Assembly: GCA_025966295.1 (NCBI GenBank)
Contig: JAOPVD010000216.1
Span: 1-14,811, forward strand
Length of the DNA: 14,811 bases
DNA from: Frankiales bacterium
GTDB lineage: Bacteria > Actinomycetota > Actinomycetes > Mycobacteriales > SCTD01
Reading direction: 5' to 3'
Made by a program: the position numbers and the translations under genes. The notes beneath the pieces are model-generated. The model was given only the letters and a program-made list of their open reading frames with translations. It searched no databases and was not told where the DNA came from. This document shows, piece by piece, positions 12,947 to 14,811 of the stretch. Every line of letters starts with the position of its first letter. Within the stretch, counting starts at the first letter, position 1.

Positions 12947-14811
12947 GGTTGCGTGGACGGCAGGTGAACGGCTGCCGACGACCGCCGCCGCCGTGCCGCC
13001 CGCGGCCGCCCCCAGCGCGAGCGTCCACCCGACCGGCCCGAGCGGCCGGCAGCCGAAGAACTGGCTGACGCCGGGCGTCATGATGATGGCCCCCAGAGCC
13101 AGGAACGAGACGGCCACGGCCCCGATGACCAGCGGGCTGCGCCAGCCCATGACCAGGGTCTGGCCGAGCTGCGCCGACACCAGCGCCACCAGCCCCACCG
13201 TGTTGGTGTGCGCCTGCGTCCCGAGCGGACGGGCCAGCCGCCAGGCCGTCGTGGCGGCGCCCGCGGTCACCACGGCCCGCAGCACGATGTCGCGGGTGAG
13301 TGCGCTGCCCAGCGACGACGAGGGCCCCTCGGCGGCCAGCACGTCGGGCGTGAGCCCGGGGGGCGGGCGCAGGGCCACGGCCATCGAGGGCAGCACGTCG
13401 GTGAGCAGGTTGACGAGCAGCAGCTGCCGGGTCGACAGCGGGCTGTCGCCGCCGACCAGGGCGGCGCCGAGCGTGAACAGGATCTCGCCGAGGTTGCCGC
13501 CGAGAAGGATGGCGAGCGCGTCCCGCACCGAGGCCCACATCGCCCGGCCCTCGAGGATCGCGGCGCCGGTGGTCTCGATCCGGTCGTCGGTGACGACGAC
13601 GTCGGCGGCCTCCCGGGCGGCGGCGGTGGCGTGCTCGCCGAGCGCCAGGCCGACGTCGGCGATCCGGATGGCGGCGGCGTCGTTGGCCCCGTCCCCGGTG
13701 ACCGCCACGGTCCGGCCGGCCCGCCGCAGGCCCTGGACGATGCGGACCTTCTGGCCGGGCGTGACCCGCGCGAACACCCCGACCTCGGGCAGCTGCGTGG
13801 CCAGCTCGTCGTCGCCCAGGGTGTCCAGCTCCGGACCGGTCATCACCCGCCGGCCGTTCAGGGTGCCGAGCTCGGCGGCGATCGCCTCGGCGGTGCCGGG
13901 GTGGTCACCGGTCACCATGACGATCTCCACCCCGGCCTGCTGCAGCGCCCGTACGGCGGCCGCGGAGGTCGGGCGGACGGTGTCGGCCAGCCCCAGCAGA
14001 CCGAGCAGCTCGAGCCGGTCGACCCGGGACTGGTCGAGGTCGTCCCGGCTGCGGGCGCTCCGCTCGGCGACGGCGAGCACCCGGTAGCCACGCCGCGCCA
14101 GCCGGTCGGTCACGTCGGTGAGGCGCTGGCGGTCGGCCGGCCCCAGCGGCACCGGCCCGCCGGCCCGCCGCCAGGTCGTCGTGCGCTCGAGCACCACCTC
14201 CGGCGCGCCCTTGACGCTCAGGCACACGCCGCCGTCGTCCTCGCCGAGGACGGCGTGGTAGGCCCGGCCCGGCTCGAACGGCAGGTCGTCCAGCGGCCGC
14301 CACCCGGCTCGGCCCTCCACGGCCGCGATCCCCAGCGCCCGGGCGCCGTCCACCACGGCCCGGTCGGTCGGATGCGGTTGCGGGCCGTCGCCCGGACTGG
14401 CCCGGACGGCGGCGGCGACCACGGCGCGCAGCACCGGGTCGAGGTCCTCGACCGCGGCGTCCCGGCTGCCGTTGGAGACCCGCCGCAGGCTGATGCGGCC
14501 CTCGGTCAGCGTCCCGGTCTTGTCGAAGCACAGCACATCGACCCGGCCGAGCGCCTCCAGGGTGGCGGGCTTGCGCACCAGCGCGCCGCGGGCGGACAGC
14601 CGCCGGGCGGCGGCCAGCTCGGCCACGGTGGCGACGAACGGCAGGCCCTCCGGGATGGCGGCGACGGCCAGGTTGACCGCGGTGCCGAAGGCCGGGACCA
14701 GCGGGCGCCGGCGCACGACCGCGTTGCCGAACAGCACGACACCGGCGCCGAGCGACAGCGGCAGCGTGACCCGGGTCAGGGTGCGCAGCCGGGCCTCCAC
14801 CCCGCCCGGCA
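12944..14811 (-). CDS. Cation-transporting P-type ATPase (Ca2+-ATPase-like), C-terminal part; 5' end outside window
   Basis: About 621 codons to the window end, with no start required inside, so the gene is truncated; the actuator domain lies upstream. Counting from the GTG codon at 14800: TM4 motif VAAIPEGLP at 46-54, phosphorylated Asp93 in DKTGT, nucleotide-binding KGAP at 197, TGD at 297-299, TGDGANDAAA at 368-377, then six C-terminal membrane helices. Residues matching SERCA calcium ligands are Glu51 (PEGL), Asn436 and Glu439 (NLGE), and Asn464, Thr467 and Asp468 (VNLLTD). The TM8 ligand appears to be Gln544 instead of Glu. The ending with SQFFGCRPLGPVGW is typical of the large actinobacterial CtpH/CtpI-type pumps. 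Calcium or another divalent cation is likely, but transport specificity in this branch is not established. The stop overlaps a TGACGC dyad. Confidence 0.92.
   Translation of the reverse strand, partial: PGGVEARLRTLTRVTLPLSLGAGVVLFGNAVVRRRPLVPAFGTAVNLAVAAIPEGLPFVATVAELAAARRLSARGALVRKPATLEALGRVDVLCFDKTGTLTEGRISLRRVSNGSRDAAVEDLDPVLRAVVAAAVRASPGDGPQPHPTDRAVVDGARALGIAAVEGRAGWRPLDDLPFEPGRAYHAVLGEDDGGVCLSVKGAPEVVLERTTTWRRAGGPVPLGPADRQRLTDVTDRLARRGYRVLAVAERSARSRDDLDQSRVDRLELLGLLGLADTVRPTSAAAVRALQQAGVEIVMVTGDHPGTAEAIAAELGTLNGRRVMTGPELDTLGDDELATQLPEVGVFARVTPGQKVRIVQGLRRAGRTVAVTGDGANDAAAIRIADVGLALGEHATAAAREAADVVVTDDRIETTGAAILEGRAMWASVRDALAILLGGNLGEILFTLGAALVGGDSPLSTRQLLLVNLLTDVLPSMAVALRPPPGLTPDVLAAEGPSSSLGSALTRDIVLRAVVTAGAATTAWRLARPLGTQAHTNTVGLVALVSAQLGQTLVMGWRSPLVIGAVAVSFLALGAIIMTPGVSQFFGCRPLGPVGWTLALGAAAGGTAAAVVGSRSPAVHAT

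Noticed and set aside
1..14811. tRNA, rRNA, CRISPR array, transposase, phage or integrase genes, tandem repeats
   Set aside because: Looked for and not seen. Every gap is under 150 bases and the coding bias is uniform, so there is no sign of recent insertion.

Overview
This is a GC-rich chromosomal segment with G or C at nearly every third codon position, short intergenic gaps and frequent GTG/TTG start options. This points to a high-GC actinomycete. The genus cannot be fixed from the window; a Geodermatophilales/Pseudonocardiales-like organism is only a guess. No rRNA, tRNA, CRISPR array, insertion sequence or phage gene was seen.

Region 1 (1-746, + strand) is the 3' part of an acyl-CoA synthetase gene cut by the window edge. 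A long GC-rich hairpin at 782-824 separates it from the convergent genes that follow.

Region 2 (838-6855, - strand) is a catabolic operon, in transcription order: DAO-family FAD oxidoreductase, second FAD oxidase (monomeric-sarcosine-oxidase type, with the covalent-flavin Cys and oxygen-activating Lys positions retained), amino-acid-type ABC ATPase, two membrane permeases, lipoprotein solute-binding protein, and a small Cupin_3 protein. Several gene junctions overlap or abut, which indicates co-transcription and translational coupling. A divergent PucR-family regulator (about 6970-8220, + strand) heads the cluster. The simplest reading is that an amino-acid-like or N-alkylated amine is bound by the lipoprotein, imported by the ABC complex and oxidised by one or both flavoenzymes, with PucR sensing the substrate or a metabolite. 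The substrate is not evident. A TTG-N3-CAA palindrome occurs in both non-coding gaps around the first oxidase gene and is a candidate operator.

Region 3 (8217-14811, - strand) holds unrelated membrane and housekeeping-type genes, in transcription order: C-terminal part of a Ca2+-type P-type ATPase (cut by the window end), a 36-codon hydrophobic micropeptide gene with a good ribosome binding site, a nitrilase-superfamily amidohydrolase, a DUF1345 membrane protein, a small proline-rich exported protein, and a fused SecD-SecF protein-export factor. secDF and pucR converge so tightly that both stop codons are read from the same CTAG.

The most promising new items are the micropeptide next to the P-type ATPase, the shared operator candidate with the PucR-linked import-and-oxidation cluster, and the unknown exported protein upstream of secDF. 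Several secondary-structure elements (a 13-bp perfect palindrome before secDF, a hairpin abutting the DUF1345 start, a G-quadruplex/C-rich leader before the ABC ATPase) are separate smaller observations.
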